The translations under genes were made by a program, and so were the position numbers. A DNA stretch of 64,000 nt from Marinobacter sp. CHS3-4 (GTDB lineage Bacteria; Pseudomonadota; Gammaproteobacteria; Pseudomonadales; Oleiphilaceae), in contig NZ_JASGBJ010000002.1 in NCBI RefSeq assembly GCF_030053415.1, forward strand, positions 310,001-374,000. The letters run 5' to 3'. Of the stretch, positions 51,299-61,519 are shown piece after piece. How positions within the stretch are numbered: position 1 is the first letter of the stretch; each line of letters begins with the position of its first letter. Below the pieces are notes generated by a model. It worked only from the letters and a program-made list of their open reading frames with translations, searched no databases and was not told where the DNA came from.

Positions 51299-54200
51299 TC
51301 AGGAGAGATTTTTGAGCAGATCCTGTGCTTCGGCTTTCTGCTCATCGTTACCTTCAAGAGCGACTTCCTCAAGAATATCACGGGCACCATCCACGTCGCC
51401 CATTTCGACGTAGGCTCGGGCCAGATCAAGCTTGGTTGCCGCCTCATCGGTTCCTGCCAAGAAATCGAAATCGTCGTCATCACCAAGATCCGACTCATCA
51501 AGATCCTTTTCAGCCCCGTCTCCGCTATTGTCCGGGGAAGCAACCGGAACCGAAGAGTCATCAGCATCATCTTCTTCAGGCAGCTCCGGCTTTTCTTCGG
51601 CCAGGGTTTCATCGGCCTGTTCCGCACCTTCCACTTCCTGCTCAGGATCTGCCGGCTCGTCGCCCTGCAAAGCATCCTCGAGACCTAGCTCTTCTTCCAG
51701 CGACGCGTCTTCAGACGGCTCATCACTCGAAGCCTTCTCAGACTCTGTATCGTCGTCCGACTCTGAAAACTCTTCCATCAACGCAAGGTCTTCATCGGAG
51801 ACGTCCAGCTCCAGATCATCCAGCTCAGAGCTTTTCTCGGCGCTGGACGACCCGTCTTCATCAGCTACCTTGTCCAGTTCCGCATCCAATTCATCGAGGA
51901 AGGACTCGTCGAGCGAATCTGCGTCAAAATCACCACCGTCAATATCAATTTCATCCGTATCGGATGATTCGGCAGACTTGGTGGGAGCTTCCTCAGTCGG
52001 ACCATCCGATTCCAGATCCGATTCCAGATCCGAAAGGTCAAGATCGCTGCTGTCGTCATCCTCGGACTGAACGTCCAGACTTTCTAAATCAGTTTCGTCT
52101 GCGTCAGAATCCTCAAGCTCTGAAGTGTCAAAGTCAAAGCTCAGATCGTCCTCATCGGAATCAGTCTCTGAGGTCTGCTCAAGGTCCGCTTCGTCCAGAG
52201 AATAGTCCAATGATTCGTCAGCATCCGACTCTTCGTCGTCCGACGACTCGAGGCTAGACAGATCGTATTCGATCATGTCGTCGCGGCTGTCTTCCTCATC
52301 TTGCTTCTCGTCAGCGTCTGACGACTTCGGTTCTTCATCCGGGAGGTCCAGATCCATGTCCTCGAAGTCTGACTCGTCAGAGGATGTTTCTGACTCGGAA
52401 AGGTCTTCCTCTCCGGTTTCTGCAGTGTCTGTTTCGTCGTCCGGGAGCTCTGACTCAAAATCGGAACTCAAATCATCGGTGTCTTCAGACTCATAGCCGG
52501 AAGTGTCACCACCGTCGGAACGCAGCTGGGACTCAAGATCATCAATGCTCGGCATTGACTCCGCTTCTTCCAAACGCGCCTGAATGGCTTGAGCTTCCGC
52601 AGTGGCATCTTCATCATCCAGCGCTTCAACTTCACGGAATTGCTTGTCGAAGGATTCACGGTCCTGGCTGTCTGCATAAACACCCAACAGCTTCAACCGG
52701 AGATCTGTGCGACTGGGCTCACGTGAAATAGCGGTTTCGAGCGTCTGTGCAGCCTGGTCCAGACGACCATAGGCAATGTAGGCGTCCGCCTCAGCAACCG
52801 GGTCATCGTCAGAGGCCTGGTCACCGTCTTCCTCATCAAATGTCAGATCGAAGGAATCGGTTTCGTCGCCCTCGCCTTCACTGTTCAGTTGATCGTAAAA
52901 CGCCTTTTCCCGATTGGCATTTCGTCTTGCGAGCAGCAAAAGCAGCAACAACAGAACAATCAGTCCGCCGCCAAGAGCCACTTGATAGATAAAGTTGTTG
53001 GTAATGGCATCAATAACATTGCCCGGGAACGGCTTTTCAGCAGGGGCGGTGCTTACTGGCTCAGAAACCGGATCAGCGGGTTCTTGCTCAACAGGTTCCT
53101 CCGCAACGACGGGCTCAGAAGACTCTTCCGGCTCTTCTCCTGTCGCGGAGTCGTCAGCGCTTTCCGCCATTTCACCGGCAGGTGCGTCGCCTTCGCTGCC
53201 CTCGGCCATTTCAGACTCATCCGTGCCTTCTTCCGCCATACCTTCTTCAGGCATCGACTCTTCAGGCATAGACTCTTCCGGCATCTCCCCATCGGCCATT
53301 TCCTGCTCGGCCGCCATTTCGCCAGACTCCGAAGCGGCATCAGACTCACCAGTCACAGCGGATCCATCGGCCATTTCGTCGGCTTCCGAAACCTCACTGC
53401 CGGCGTCGCCCACTTGTTCGGTATTCTGCATCTCAGCGAGCTGGCTGTTCTTGAGCTCAAGCAGTCTTTGAAGCGTCTCAACCTGGTTCTGAAGGTCATC
53501 TACACGACCTGTCAGTTCCTCATTCTCCCGACGGGCACTTTCAAGCTCTTCCATGGCGACCGCAGTTCCGGCATCAACGCCACCTGCTGTTTCACCATCA
53601 CCACCGGCAGACCCACCGTCTTCGGGGTCCCGGCTGGAAGCATCATCGGCCGTGACCAGACGGAGCTCATCGCCTCCGCCCGTTGCGGCTTCTTCTGTTG
53701 CAGATTCTGTAGCCGTTCCGGAGGCATCAACCGTGCGGGTTGGCGCCGAAAATTCACGATTCTGTACTGCGACTTCCTGATTAGCCCTGGCCTTGCTGCG
53801 GCTGCGAATCTGGCCCTCATCCGGGACACGCAATATTTCACCGCGCTTGAGACGGTTGATATTGCTGTTGATGAACGCATCAGGATTCAGATCTTGAATG
53901 GCCAGCATGACCTGCTGCATGGATACGTCATTGTTTGGACGTACCTGAGCCGCAATCGTCCACAGGGTGTCCGCAGAGTTGGTCGGACCCAGGGTACGTG
54001 CGCCGTAGGAGCGGGTCTGGGTTACCTGGGAGCTCGTCTGCCTGGTGGGCTGAGACGGCGCAGACTGCTGCTGAGGCTGGCTTTGCTGACTCACGGTTGG
54101 CGTAGTCACCGACTCCTGTACGCCGGATTCTTCCGCGTAAACGGGCGGGTCAACCAATACGGCGTATTCCCGCATCAGCCTGCCATTGGGCCAGGTCACC

Positions 54201-54535
54201 TCGACAAGGAAATTCAGGTAGGGTTCGCGAAGCGGTTCGCGGGAAGACACGTTGACGACCAGGTTGCCATCTGGCGCGGTCGTCACCTGGAAATTCAGTT
54301 TGGTAAGGAAATAACTTCGATTTATGCCGACTCGCTCATAAGCGGAATCGGGCGCAAGGTTAACGAACACCTCGCCTGGTGCGACCCCGGCACTTTTTCG
54401 CAGTTCGATGTCTGCGTCCAGAGGTTCATTCAGGTAGGACTGTAATTCTATCTCTCCCAGCCCCAGTGCCTGAGCGACACCTGAACCGAGCCCTCCCGCT
54501 AGAGCCAGAGCAACCGCAAGCTTGCGTACCTTCAT
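51299..54535 (-). CDS. fimV: FimV-family polar hub protein (LysM, acidic repeats, C-terminal TPR)
   Basis: Inner-membrane polar organiser needed for type IV pilus function and cAMP signalling in pseudomonads. It has 1078 residues. Order of parts: signal peptide (1-23), FimV N-terminal domain starting GLGEIELQSYLNEPLDADIEL, and a LysM domain (about 180-240, TLWTIAAQVRP to GEILRVP). A coiled coil (about 325-375) comes next, then a Met/Glu/Ala-rich repeat region (about 400-450). One membrane helix (about 515-540, LIVLLLLLLLLARR) is followed by a cytoplasmic TPR-like part near 580-640. A very acidic Asp/Glu/Ser region runs to about 1030, and a C-terminal TPR motif (KLDLARAYVEMGDVDGARDIL) ends the protein. 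The partner FimL is encoded at 17.6 kb. Confidence 0.94.
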   Translation of the reverse strand: MKVRKLAVALALAGGLGSGVAQALGLGEIELQSYLNEPLDADIELRKSAGVAPGEVFVNLAPDSAYERVGINRSYFLTKLNFQVTTAPDGNLVVNVSSREPLREPYLNFLVEVTWPNGRLMREYAVLVDPPVYAEESGVQESVTTPTVSQQSQPQQQSAPSQPTRQTSSQVTQTRSYGARTLGPTNSADTLWTIAAQVRPNNDVSMQQVMLAIQDLNPDAFINSNINRLKRGEILRVPDEGQIRSRSKARANQEVAVQNREFSAPTRTVDASGTATESATEEAATGGGDELRLVTADDASSRDPEDGGSAGGDGETAGGVDAGTAVAMEELESARRENEELTGRVDDLQNQVETLQRLLELKNSQLAEMQNTEQVGDAGSEVSEADEMADGSAVTGESDAASESGEMAAEQEMADGEMPEESMPEESMPEEGMAEEGTDESEMAEGSEGDAPAGEMAESADDSATGEEPEESSEPVVAEEPVEQEPADPVSEPVSTAPAEKPFPGNVIDAITNNFIYQVALGGGLIVLLLLLLLLARRNANREKAFYDQLNSEGEGDETDSFDLTFDEEDGDQASDDDPVAEADAYIAYGRLDQAAQTLETAISREPSRTDLRLKLLGVYADSQDRESFDKQFREVEALDDEDATAEAQAIQARLEEAESMPSIDDLESQLRSDGGDTSGYESEDTDDLSSDFESELPDDETDTAETGEEDLSESETSSDESDFEDMDLDLPDEEPKSSDADEKQDEEDSRDDMIEYDLSSLESSDDEESDADESLDYSLDEADLEQTSETDSDEDDLSFDFDTSELEDSDADETDLESLDVQSEDDDSSDLDLSDLESDLESDGPTEEAPTKSAESSDTDEIDIDGGDFDADSLDESFLDELDAELDKVADEDGSSSAEKSSELDDLELDVSDEDLALMEEFSESDDDTESEKASSDEPSEDASLEEELGLEDALQGDEPADPEQEVEGAEQADETLAEEKPELPEEDDADDSSVPVASPDNSGDGAEKDLDESDLGDDDDFDFLAGTDEAATKLDLARAYVEMGDVDGARDILEEVALEGNDEQKAEAQDLLKNLS
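53226..53287. repeat. 15-bp tandem repeats inside fimV
   Basis: Four near-identical 15-base units, each containing CTTC-GGCAT, encode repeated (S/G)MPEE-type pentapeptides. A second, shorter tandem (about 12 bases, twice, encoding LESD) is near 52007-52032. Such units are prone to length change by slippage. Confidence 0.75.
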
Positions 54536-54665
54536 GCTTTTTCCTTACCAGTCTCCGTTGTTCGTTACTGTTCTGCAGAACAGGATCGGACGAGGTTGGA
54601 TGACTTCCGCCGAATTTTCTATCGTTATTATGTAATCTTTTGAACAATCAGTCCGGCAAGTATTG

Positions 54666-54687
54666 TTGATAAAACCTCTTTTATCAA
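54666..54687. promoter_or_regulatory. Palindromic site upstream of fimV
   Basis: TTGATAAAA and TTTTATCAA are perfect reverse complements around CCTC, about 130 bases upstream of the fimV ATG. It resembles an operator more than a terminator. The gap between asd and fimV (54536-54914) otherwise holds only the asd terminator and AT-rich sequence; no gene is seen. Confidence 0.45.
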
Positions 54688-54822
54688 TCAATCAGCCGCA
54701 TTCCTTGTACCGATTTTTCACTTTTAGAGGGGAAGATGTTGTTAGGAAACGATGATCCCCGTCTGTATATGCCTCGTTTAGGCGTCAGATTATCGCCGGT
54801 TTCCGCTATTCAAGCTGAAAAT

Positions 54823-54860
54823 AACAGGGGCGGAGGCATATTTCAGCCTCCGCCCCTGTT
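54823..54860 (-). terminator. Terminator after asd
   Basis: A 15-bp perfect stem (54823-54837 with 54846-54860) and an 8-base loop. On the minus strand it is followed by ATTTTC. It ends the asd transcript 55 bases past the stop and insulates fimV. Confidence 0.82.
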
Positions 54861-54914
54861 GGTTTCTTCGAAATCGAACGCAGTTGGCAGAAACCTGCCT
54901 TCATAAACGACTGG

Positions 54915-56030
54915 TTACTGCTCTTGCAGTACCCGTAGCATCCTGCGCAGTGGCTCTGCAGCCCCCCACAGCAACTGATCGCCGACGGTAAACGCGGAAA
55001 TGTATTCCGGCCCCATGGTCAGTTTACGGATTCTACCAATCGGCACACTCAGCGTGCCGGTAACCTTGGCGGGCGTCAGTTCCTGAATGGAGGCATCCCG
55101 TTCATTAGGAACAACCTTCACCCAATCGTTGGCACCTGCCAGGATGGATTCGATTTCAGACACCGGAAGGTCTTTCTTTAGCTTGATGGTCAATGCCTGG
55201 CTATGTGAGCGCATCGCGCCGATCCGTACACAGATGCCATCAATTGGAATCGGGCTGTCGCTGCGACCCAGTATCTTGTTGGTCTCAACGCCCGCTTTCC
55301 ATTCCTCCTTGCTCATTCCGTTATCAAGCTGCTTGTCGATGAACGGGATCAGGCTGCCAGCCAGCGGCACTTCGAAGTGCTCGGTGGGAAAGCCATCAGA
55401 CCGCATGGTCTCAGTAACCTTGCGATCAATGTCGAGTATTGCCGATGAAGGATCTGCCAGTTCTTCACTGACGTTGCCGTTCAGCTCGCCCATCTGGTTA
55501 AGCAACTCTCGCATGTTCTGGGCACCGGAACCGGATGCCGCCTGATAGGTCATGGGCGAAATCCATTCGATCAGATCCTTCTCAAGAAGCCCGCCAAGAG
55601 CAAGCATCATCAAGCTAACGGTGCAGTTGCCGCCAATGTAGTCTTTCACACCCTTCGCGAGGGCGTCATCGATGACGTTACGATTGACTGGATCCAGAAC
55701 AATCACTGAGTGATCTGCCATACGAAGCGTTGATGCCGCGTCAATCCAGTAACCAGTCCAGCCAGCGTCTCGCAGCTTCTGATACACCGCGTTCGTGTAA
55801 TCACCACCCTGGCAGGTGACAATCACATCCAGCGCTTTCAGAGCGTCAATGTCGAACGCATCCTGAAGAGGCGGAACACCCTCTTTGCCTACATCCGGCG
55901 CCGGCTTCCCGGTCTGGGAAGTGGAAAAGAAAACCGGATCGATATCGGCAAAATCATTTTCTTCGCGCATGCGCTGCATGAGGACCGAGCCCACCATGCC
56001 ACGCCAACCTACAAGTCCAACTCGCTTCAT
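54915..56030 (-). CDS. asd: Aspartate-semialdehyde dehydrogenase
   Basis: Reduces aspartyl phosphate to the semialdehyde feeding lysine, threonine and methionine (homoserine) synthesis, as well as diaminopimelate. It has 371 residues (E. coli 367). Nucleotide site [17 protein letters not shown]; nucleophile Cys136 in [15 protein letters not shown]; base His in [16 protein letters not shown]. It follows leuB after 131 bases. That gap holds short hairpins but no clear gene or promoter. A strong terminator follows asd. Confidence 0.97.
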   Translation of the reverse strand: MKRVGLVGWRGMVGSVLMQRMREENDFADIDPVFFSTSQTGKPAPDVGKEGVPPLQDAFDIDALKALDVIVTCQGGDYTNAVYQKLRDAGWTGYWIDAASTLRMADHSVIVLDPVNRNVIDDALAKGVKDYIGGNCTVSLMMLALGGLLEKDLIEWISPMTYQAASGSGAQNMRELLNQMGELNGNVSEELADPSSAILDIDRKVTETMRSDGFPTEHFEVPLAGSLIPFIDKQLDNGMSKEEWKAGVETNKILGRSDSPIPIDGICVRIGAMRSHSQALTIKLKKDLPVSEIESILAGANDWVKVVPNERDASIQELTPAKVTGTLSVPIGRIRKLTMGPEYISAFTVGDQLLWGAAEPLRRMLRVLQEQ

Positions 56031-56161
56031 GTGCGACCTTTGAACCTCATTTTATGCCCGCCCGCTGACTCTATCGCTGTCAGGGACGGGATGGATTATC
56101 CCGCAGCGACCGCATCGCGTCGCTATCGGGAACTGAATATCGTCTTCGCCTTTCGCGGAGC

Positions 56162-57235
56162 TTAGAGCGCGGCCAGAACCGCGTCTCCCATCTCTCGGGT
56201 AGACACCTTGCGGCCTTCCGGTGACATGATGTCTGCTGTGCGCAGCCCCTGATCCAGTACCTTGCTGACAGCGGCTTCGATCGCCGCAGCCGCTTTCTCT
56301 TCGTTCAGGCTGTACCGCAGCATCATGGCTGCACTCAGGATGGTCGCCAGCGGATTGGCAATACCCTGACCCGCAATATCCGGGGCCGAACCGTGACAGG
56401 GCTCATACATGCCCTGCTTGTCAGAGTTCAGAGACGCCGAAGGCAACATGCCGATCGAGCCAGTAAGCATGGCCGCCTCGTCAGAGAGAATATCACCAAA
56501 CATGTTACCCGTCACAATCACGTCGAATTGCTTGGGCGCGCGGACCAGCTGCATGGCGGCGTTATCGACGTACATATGGGACAGTTCGACATCCGGGTAT
56601 TCCCGGCGCAGGTCTTCCATGATTTCCCGCCATAGAACAGTCACTTCCAGTACGTTTGCCTTGTCGACAGAGCACAGTTTCTTGCCACGCTGCTGTGCGG
56701 TTTCAAAGGCCACTCGACCAATCCTGCGGATTTCGGATTCGGTATAGGCATAAGTGTTGTAACCCTGACGGTCGCCGCTCTCCAGTTCTCTGACACCACG
56801 TGGCTGTCCAAAGTAAATGCCGCCGGTCAACTCCCGGACGATCATGATGTCCAGCCCAGACACGACCTCCGGCTTCAGCGAAGACGCAGAGGCCAGCTGA
56901 GGGTAAAGGATGGCCGGACGCAGATTGGCGAACAACTCCAGGTTCGAGCGCAGTCCGAGCAAACCCTTTTCAGGGCGACTGGCCATCGGCCGGCTATCCC
57001 ACTGAGGGCCACCTACGGCACCCAGTATGATTGCATCGGCTGCCCTGGCTTTGGCCAGGGTATCGTCTGGCAGCGGGGTTTCGTGCTGCTCGATTGCGGC
57101 GCCACCCACCAGGGCAGTTTCAAAGCTCAGATTCAGGCTGAAATTTTCATTGACCTTGTGCAACACCTTCTCGGCTTCCGCGACGATCTCGGGGCCAATT
57201 CCGTCGCCGGGTAGCATTAATACGTTTCTAGACAT
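56162..57235 (-). CDS. leuB: 3-isopropylmalate dehydrogenase
   Basis: NAD-dependent oxidative decarboxylation of 3-isopropylmalate. It has 357 residues. Motifs are [25 protein letters not shown], the Arg-rich [34 protein letters not shown] and the metal/cofactor site [27 protein letters not shown]. Downstream of leuD by 55 bases in the leuCDB run. Confidence 0.97.
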   Translation of the reverse strand: MSRNVLMLPGDGIGPEIVAEAEKVLHKVNENFSLNLSFETALVGGAAIEQHETPLPDDTLAKARAADAIILGAVGGPQWDSRPMASRPEKGLLGLRSNLELFANLRPAILYPQLASASSLKPEVVSGLDIMIVRELTGGIYFGQPRGVRELESGDRQGYNTYAYTESEIRRIGRVAFETAQQRGKKLCSVDKANVLEVTVLWREIMEDLRREYPDVELSHMYVDNAAMQLVRAPKQFDVIVTGNMFGDILSDEAAMLTGSIGMLPSASLNSDKQGMYEPCHGSAPDIAGQGIANPLATILSAAMMLRYSLNEEKAAAAIEAAVSKVLDQGLRTADIMSPEGRKVSTREMGDAVLAAL

Positions 57236-57290
57236 CTTCTTCCCTTGTACAAGTCGTATTGATTGAATCCTTATCTGGCCGCGGTCCTGC

Positions 57291-57938
57291 TCATGCGCCG
57301 CGACTGAACAGCCAGGGCGCGGTCTTGCGACGGCTTTCTTCGTAAGACTGAATCAGCTCAGCGTCCTCAAGCGTTACGCCGATGTCGTCCAGGCCCTTGA
57401 GCAGGCAGTGACGGCGAAAGTCGTCAACCTCAAAATTGAACACCTGCCCCGAGGGAGTAGTTACGGTTTTGGCTTCCAAATCCACTGACAGCTGATAGCC
57501 TTCCTCCGCCTTAACTTCAGCGAACAGCTGGTCTACTTTTTCTTCATCCAGAACAATCGGCAACAGACCATTCTTGAAACAGTTGTTGTAGAAAATATCG
57601 GCAAAGCTGGGCGCAATAATGACTCTGAACCCAAAATCCTCCAATGCCCAGGGCGCATGCTCACGGCTCGATCCGCAGCCAAAATTTCTACGTGCCAGCA
57701 GAATGCTGGACGCTTTGTACCGGTCCTGATTGAGCACGAAATCCGGGTTGATCGGTCGCTGCGAACAATCCTGGTCCGGCTTGCCCTCATCCAGGTAACG
57801 CAACTCATCAAACAGGTTAGGACCAAAGCCCGACCGTTTGATGGACTTCAGAAACTGCTTGGGGATAATCATGTCCGTATCCACATTGGACCGGTCCATG
57901 GGGGCAACGACGCCCTTGTGCTGTGTAAACGCTCTCAT
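57291..57938 (-). CDS. leuD: 3-isopropylmalate dehydratase small subunit
   Basis: Small subunit of the LeuCD isomerase, 215 residues (E. coli 201, the extra being at the C-terminus). Motifs are [46 protein letters not shown] and [17 protein letters not shown]. It lies 26 bases after leuC. Confidence 0.97.
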   Translation of the reverse strand: MRAFTQHKGVVAPMDRSNVDTDMIIPKQFLKSIKRSGFGPNLFDELRYLDEGKPDQDCSQRPINPDFVLNQDRYKASSILLARRNFGCGSSREHAPWALEDFGFRVIIAPSFADIFYNNCFKNGLLPIVLDEEKVDQLFAEVKAEEGYQLSVDLEAKTVTTPSGQVFNFEVDDFRRHCLLKGLDDIGVTLEDAELIQSYEESRRKTAPWLFSRGA

Positions 57939-57964
57939 GGTTCTTCTCCTGGTCTACTAGTGGA

Positions 57965-59383
57965 TCAGTTCATCATTTCTCGAACATCGACAAAATGGCC
58001 GTGGATGGCAGCAGCAGCGGCCATTGCGGGGCTGACCAGGTGGGTTCGGCCCCCAAAGCCCTGCCTGCCCTCAAAATTCCGGTTGGACGTCGACGCGCAA
58101 TGCTCGCCCTGCCCCAGTTTGTCGGCGTTCATCGCCAGACACATGGAGCAGCCCGGATCACGCCACTCCAGGCCGGCTTCGATGAAGATCTTGTCCAGAC
58201 CTTCCTGCTCCGCCTGAGCTTTGACCAGACCAGAACCCGGTACCACCATGGCTTGCTTGAGAGACGGAGACACTTTCCGGCCTTTAACCACTTTTGCCAC
58301 TTCGCGCAGATCTTCGATACGGCTGTTTGTGCACGAACCGATAAACACACGATCAAGCTTGATATCACCAATCGACATGTTGGGCTGAAGGCCCATGTAT
58401 TTCAGCGCCCTGACAATGCCTTCACGCTTGATAGGATCCGCTTCGGCCTCTGGGTCGGGCACGTTGCCACCCACTGCCGAAACCATTTCCGGAGAGGTTC
58501 CCCAGCTCACCTGAGGCTGGATGGCGGAGCCGTCCAGTTCAACGACTTTGTCGAAGACTGCGTCTTCGTCACTGTGGAGCGTTTTCCAATACTCGATGGC
58601 TTTATCCCGCATGTCTCCTTTGGGTGCAAACGGGCGATCCTTCACGTAATCAATGGTGGTTTGGTCCACCGCGACCATCCCGACACGTGCACCGGCCTCG
58701 ATCGACATATTACAAATGGTCATGCGGGCTTCCATGGAAAGGTCCCGAATGGCTTCGCCACCAAACTCGATGGCATATCCGGTACCGCCAGCGGTACCGA
58801 TCTTGCCGATAATCGCCAACACCACGTCTTTGCCAGTAACCCCCGGACCAAGCTTGCCATTCACCTTGACCAGCATGTTCTTCATTTTTTGCTGAACCAG
58901 ACACTGAGTGGCCAGCACATGTTCGACTTCTGACGTGCCGATGCCGTGGGCAAGGCAGCCAAAGGCACCGTGAGTCGAGGTATGGGAGTCACCACAGACA
59001 ATAGACATTCCAGGCAGCGTAGCGCCCTGCTCGGGGCCGATCACGTGCACAATGCCCTGGCGCTGATCTTTGATCTTGAATTCCAGAATGCCGAACTCGT
59101 CGCAGTTCTTATCCAGGGTTTCCACCTGAATCCGGGAAACCGGATCAACGATCCCTTCAACACCCCGCTCTCGATCGGTTGTAGGTACGTTATGGTCCGG
59201 CGTGGCCAGATTGGCATCCAGGCGCCACGGTTTCCGGCCTGCCAACCTGAGACCTTCAAAGGCCTGAGGCGAGGTGACTTCATGGAGCAACTGGCGATCG
59301 ATATAGATCAGTGCAGAACCATCATCCCGCTGCTTGACAAGATGATCGTCCCATAATTTGTCGTATAAGGTTTTGCCCGCCAT
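57965..59383 (-). CDS. leuC: 3-isopropylmalate dehydratase large subunit
   Basis: Aconitase-type [4Fe-4S] enzyme that isomerises 2- to 3-isopropylmalate. It has 472 residues. Cluster ligands are Cys351 (GSCTNSR), Cys412 and Cys415 ([11 protein letters not shown]). The start [16 protein letters not shown] is family-typical. First gene of leuCDB, divergent from a LysR gene. Only about 34 bases of leader are predicted, leaving no room for a leucine-rich attenuator peptide. Confidence 0.97.
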   Translation of the reverse strand: MAGKTLYDKLWDDHLVKQRDDGSALIYIDRQLLHEVTSPQAFEGLRLAGRKPWRLDANLATPDHNVPTTDRERGVEGIVDPVSRIQVETLDKNCDEFGILEFKIKDQRQGIVHVIGPEQGATLPGMSIVCGDSHTSTHGAFGCLAHGIGTSEVEHVLATQCLVQQKMKNMLVKVNGKLGPGVTGKDVVLAIIGKIGTAGGTGYAIEFGGEAIRDLSMEARMTICNMSIEAGARVGMVAVDQTTIDYVKDRPFAPKGDMRDKAIEYWKTLHSDEDAVFDKVVELDGSAIQPQVSWGTSPEMVSAVGGNVPDPEAEADPIKREGIVRALKYMGLQPNMSIGDIKLDRVFIGSCTNSRIEDLREVAKVVKGRKVSPSLKQAMVVPGSGLVKAQAEQEGLDKIFIEAGLEWRDPGCSMCLAMNADKLGQGEHCASTSNRNFEGRQGFGGRTHLVSPAMAAAAAIHGHFVDVREMMN

Positions 59384-59423
59384 GACTCTCTCTCACTGTG
59401 TTGGTATCGGGATTGTTTGACCA

Positions 59424-59453
59424 ATATTACCGCAGCCCGCAGAATAACCTCAA
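59424..59453 (-). promoter_or_regulatory. leuC: leuC promoter
   Basis: Minus strand TTGAGG (59453-59448), 18 bases, TAATAT (59429-59424). The implied start of transcription is near 59417. Confidence 0.55.
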
Positions 59454-59474
59454 TTCATGTTTTTTATAGATACC

Positions 59475-59489
59475 ATTCCATATAGGAAT
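59475..59489. promoter_or_regulatory. LysR-type recognition site between leuC and the regulator gene
   Basis: ATTCCATATAGGAAT: five-base arms around ATATA, containing the T-N11-A pattern of LysR-type operators. Its centre is about 65 bases upstream of the inferred leuC start, the usual recognition-site position. It is also 18 bases before the regulator's ATG, suiting autorepression. Confidence 0.6.
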
Positions 59490-59506
59490 GCACGAGAGAT
59501 AAAGCG

Positions 59507-60373
59507 ATGGATGCCCACCTTCTTGAAGCGTTCGTGACCATCATTGACCAGGAATCGTTTTCGGAAGCCGCCGAACGATTGCACCTGACCCAACCGGCCA
59601 TCAGTAAAAGGCTTTCTGCACTGGAGAGCCTGGCTGGGAACCGGCTGATCGACCGAAGCAACCGGCAGATTCAACTGACCGATGCCGGCGCCCGGCTGCT
59701 GCCCCATGCCCGCAGGATCATTGATGAAGTCCACAATGCCAAATTGGCGTTGTCGGATAAGCGAGACACCGTCGCCGGACGCCTGTCGGTGATCGCCAGT
59801 CATCACATTGGCCTGCACCATTTACCGGCCTGGCTGCGGAGACTGAACCGTGAGTTCCCGGACGTTTCATTGGAACTTAAATTTATGGATTCCGAGAGCG
59901 CACTGGATCAGATGGAGAAGCGGACAGCCGAGCTCGCGTTCGTCACCCTCAGTGAAAGCATGAGCCATTCGTTTGAAGTTCAGGTTCGTTGGGAAGATAC
60001 GATGGCGTTCGTGGTGTCGCCTGAACACCCGCTGGCAAACCTGGAACAGCCGACGCTCACTGATCTCGCCCGTTACGACGCCCTGTTGCCGGAGGCGGGA
60101 ACCGCAACCTACCGAACGGTCAGCCGATTGTTCCTGGATCAGGGGCTAACCCTGAAACTGCAGATGCCAACCAACTACATGGAAACCATCAAGGTGATGG
60201 CAGGTGTCGGGCTTGGCTGGAGCGTTCTGCCGGTAAACATGATGGACTCGACCCTGGTTCGGCTGCCAATGGAGCCGAGGGTCAGCCGCTTGCTCGGAGG
60301 CATCGGATTGGTCGGCCGAACCCTCAGCCCGCAGGCCCGGGCCCTTCTGAAAATCGCATCGGAATTACGCTGA
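59507..60373 (+). CDS. LysR family transcriptional regulator, probable leuCDB regulator
   Basis: 288 residues. The N-terminal winged helix-turn-helix has LLEAFVTIIDQESFSEAAERLHLTQPAISKRLSALE, and the following helix has LIDRSNRQIQLTDAG. The effector domain (about 90-285) has the fold of LysR coinducer domains. Divergent placement next to leuC, and a T-N11-A palindrome at the right distance, suggest control of leucine synthesis. The effector (perhaps a pathway intermediate) is inferred. The homologous gene sits in the same place in P. aeruginosa. Its stop overlaps the end of the convergent MFS gene by nine bases. Confidence 0.9.
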   Translation: MDAHLLEAFVTIIDQESFSEAAERLHLTQPAISKRLSALESLAGNRLIDRSNRQIQLTDAGARLLPHARRIIDEVHNAKLALSDKRDTVAGRLSVIASHHIGLHHLPAWLRRLNREFPDVSLELKFMDSESALDQMEKRTAELAFVTLSESMSHSFEVQVRWEDTMAFVVSPEHPLANLEQPTLTDLARYDALLPEAGTATYRTVSRLFLDQGLTLKLQMPTNYMETIKVMAGVGLGWSVLPVNMMDSTLVRLPMEPRVSRLLGGIGLVGRTLSPQARALLKIASELR

Positions 60374-61519
60374 TTCGTCTGTTTCGGCAGGTGGCGGACG
60401 CAGGCCCCACCAGGTCAACACGATGGCAATGGCCATGGCCACAGCACCACCCCAGAACGCGGCTGACGTGTGAAAGCCATCCACCAGGAATCCGGATAAC
60501 CAGGCACCAATCGCCCCGCCCGCTCCGAAAGTTAGCCCGCTGTATAGAGCCTGCCCCTGGCCATGATGGTGCTTTCCGAAGAATCCCTGAATGTACTGCA
60601 CGGAAATGGCGTGCAAGGCGCCGTAAGACGCTGCGTGAAGCAATTGGGCGAAAATCAGGACAAACACCAGGTCCGTCACTTCCGCAATCAGAATCCAGCG
60701 AATCATGGTAAGCGCGAGGGCTGAAATGGCAATCTGACGAACTGTGAAGTGTCGGGTAAGGTGGTGCATCACAAGAAACAGACCGATTTCCGCCAGCACA
60801 CCTAACGACCAGAGCAATCCAATGGAAAGCTTGCCGTATCCATGCTGTTCCAGGTGGATACTGAAAAAGGTGTAGTAGGCGCCGTGCGACACCTGAAGCA
60901 GGAAATTCATCAAGAAAAAGGTCATCACCGCAGGGTGTGTGACGATCGCTTTCAAGCTGCCTTTAGGGGCAGGAGGTTTCCGCTCGCCACGTTCCGAGGG
61001 AACCAGAAAGGCAGAGACCGCGATGCCGGCAAACACCGGCAACAGAAGCCAGGGCAAATTCGTGACAGGCACGTAGTCCAGAATGGCGCCCACCAAAGCC
61101 ACGGCGCCAATGAACCCAACCGACCCCCAGAGCCGCACCTTGCCATATTTTTCTTTGGCAGTGCCCAGTGTGCGCAGGGTGATCACTTCATAAAGCGGGA
61201 GAATCGCGTTCCAGAAAAAGGTGAAGGCCAGCATGACCAGCAACAACCCGTAAAAACCGGGCTCCATGAACACGCCGGCGAAAAACAGCGATCCGATCAG
61301 CGCGCCAGCCCTTACCAGCCTCACACGCTGGCCGGTGCGATCGCCGAGCCAACCCCAGAGGCTGGGCGCAACGATCTTGGTCAACTGAATCGTTGCCATC
61401 AGCGTGGCAATTTCAAGGTAGGAAAAGCCCCGCCCTTCAAGGTACAGGGACCAGTACGGTAGCAAACCGCCCAGTAGCGCAAAAAACCAGAAGTAGAGGT
61501 TCGATAGCCGCCAGTAGAT
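60365..61519 (-). CDS. MFS transporter (HcaT/PPP-like), apparent non-standard AUC start
   Basis: Twelve-helix transporter of the MFS_1-like/phenylpropionate permease type; substrate unknown. The C-terminal two thirds is clear, with SLWGWLGDRTGQRVR after helix 2 and LHAASYGALHAISVQYIQGFFG later. The first ATG/GTG/TTG in frame is a TTG at 61465, which would start inside helix 1 and lose the conserved IYWRLSNLYFWFFALLGG segment. The frame continues upstream to an ATC at 61519, which has GGAGG exactly seven bases before it. The start is placed there (384 residues); only CTG further up could serve otherwise. It follows aroC by 23 bases, as a similar MFS gene does in P. aeruginosa. Confidence 0.82.
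   Translation of the reverse strand: MYWRLSNLYFWFFALLGGLLPYWSLYLEGRGFSYLEIATLMATIQLTKIVAPSLWGWLGDRTGQRVRLVRAGALIGSLFFAGVFMEPGFYGLLLVMLAFTFFWNAILPLYEVITLRTLGTAKEKYGKVRLWGSVGFIGAVALVGAILDYVPVTNLPWLLLPVFAGIAVSAFLVPSERGERKPPAPKGSLKAIVTHPAVMTFFLMNFLLQVSHGAYYTFFSIHLEQHGYGKLSIGLLWSLGVLAEIGLFLVMHHLTRHFTVRQIAISALALTMIRWILIAEVTDLVFVLIFAQLLHAASYGALHAISVQYIQGFFGKHHHGQGQALYSGLTFGAGGAIGAWLSGFLVDGFHTSAAFWGGAVAMAIAIVLTWWGLRPPPAETDESA

Noticed and set aside
52889-54445. 518-codon plus-strand frame opposite fimV
   Set aside because: Arises from the repetitive acidic codons of fimV read on the other strand; low-complexity product without family features.
57995-58933. 312-codon frame opposite leuC
   Set aside because: Shadow of conserved leuC, with no start signal or domain.
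59384-59423. Leucine leader peptide/attenuator before leuC
   Set aside because: The predicted leader is about 34 bases and contains no Leu-codon run.
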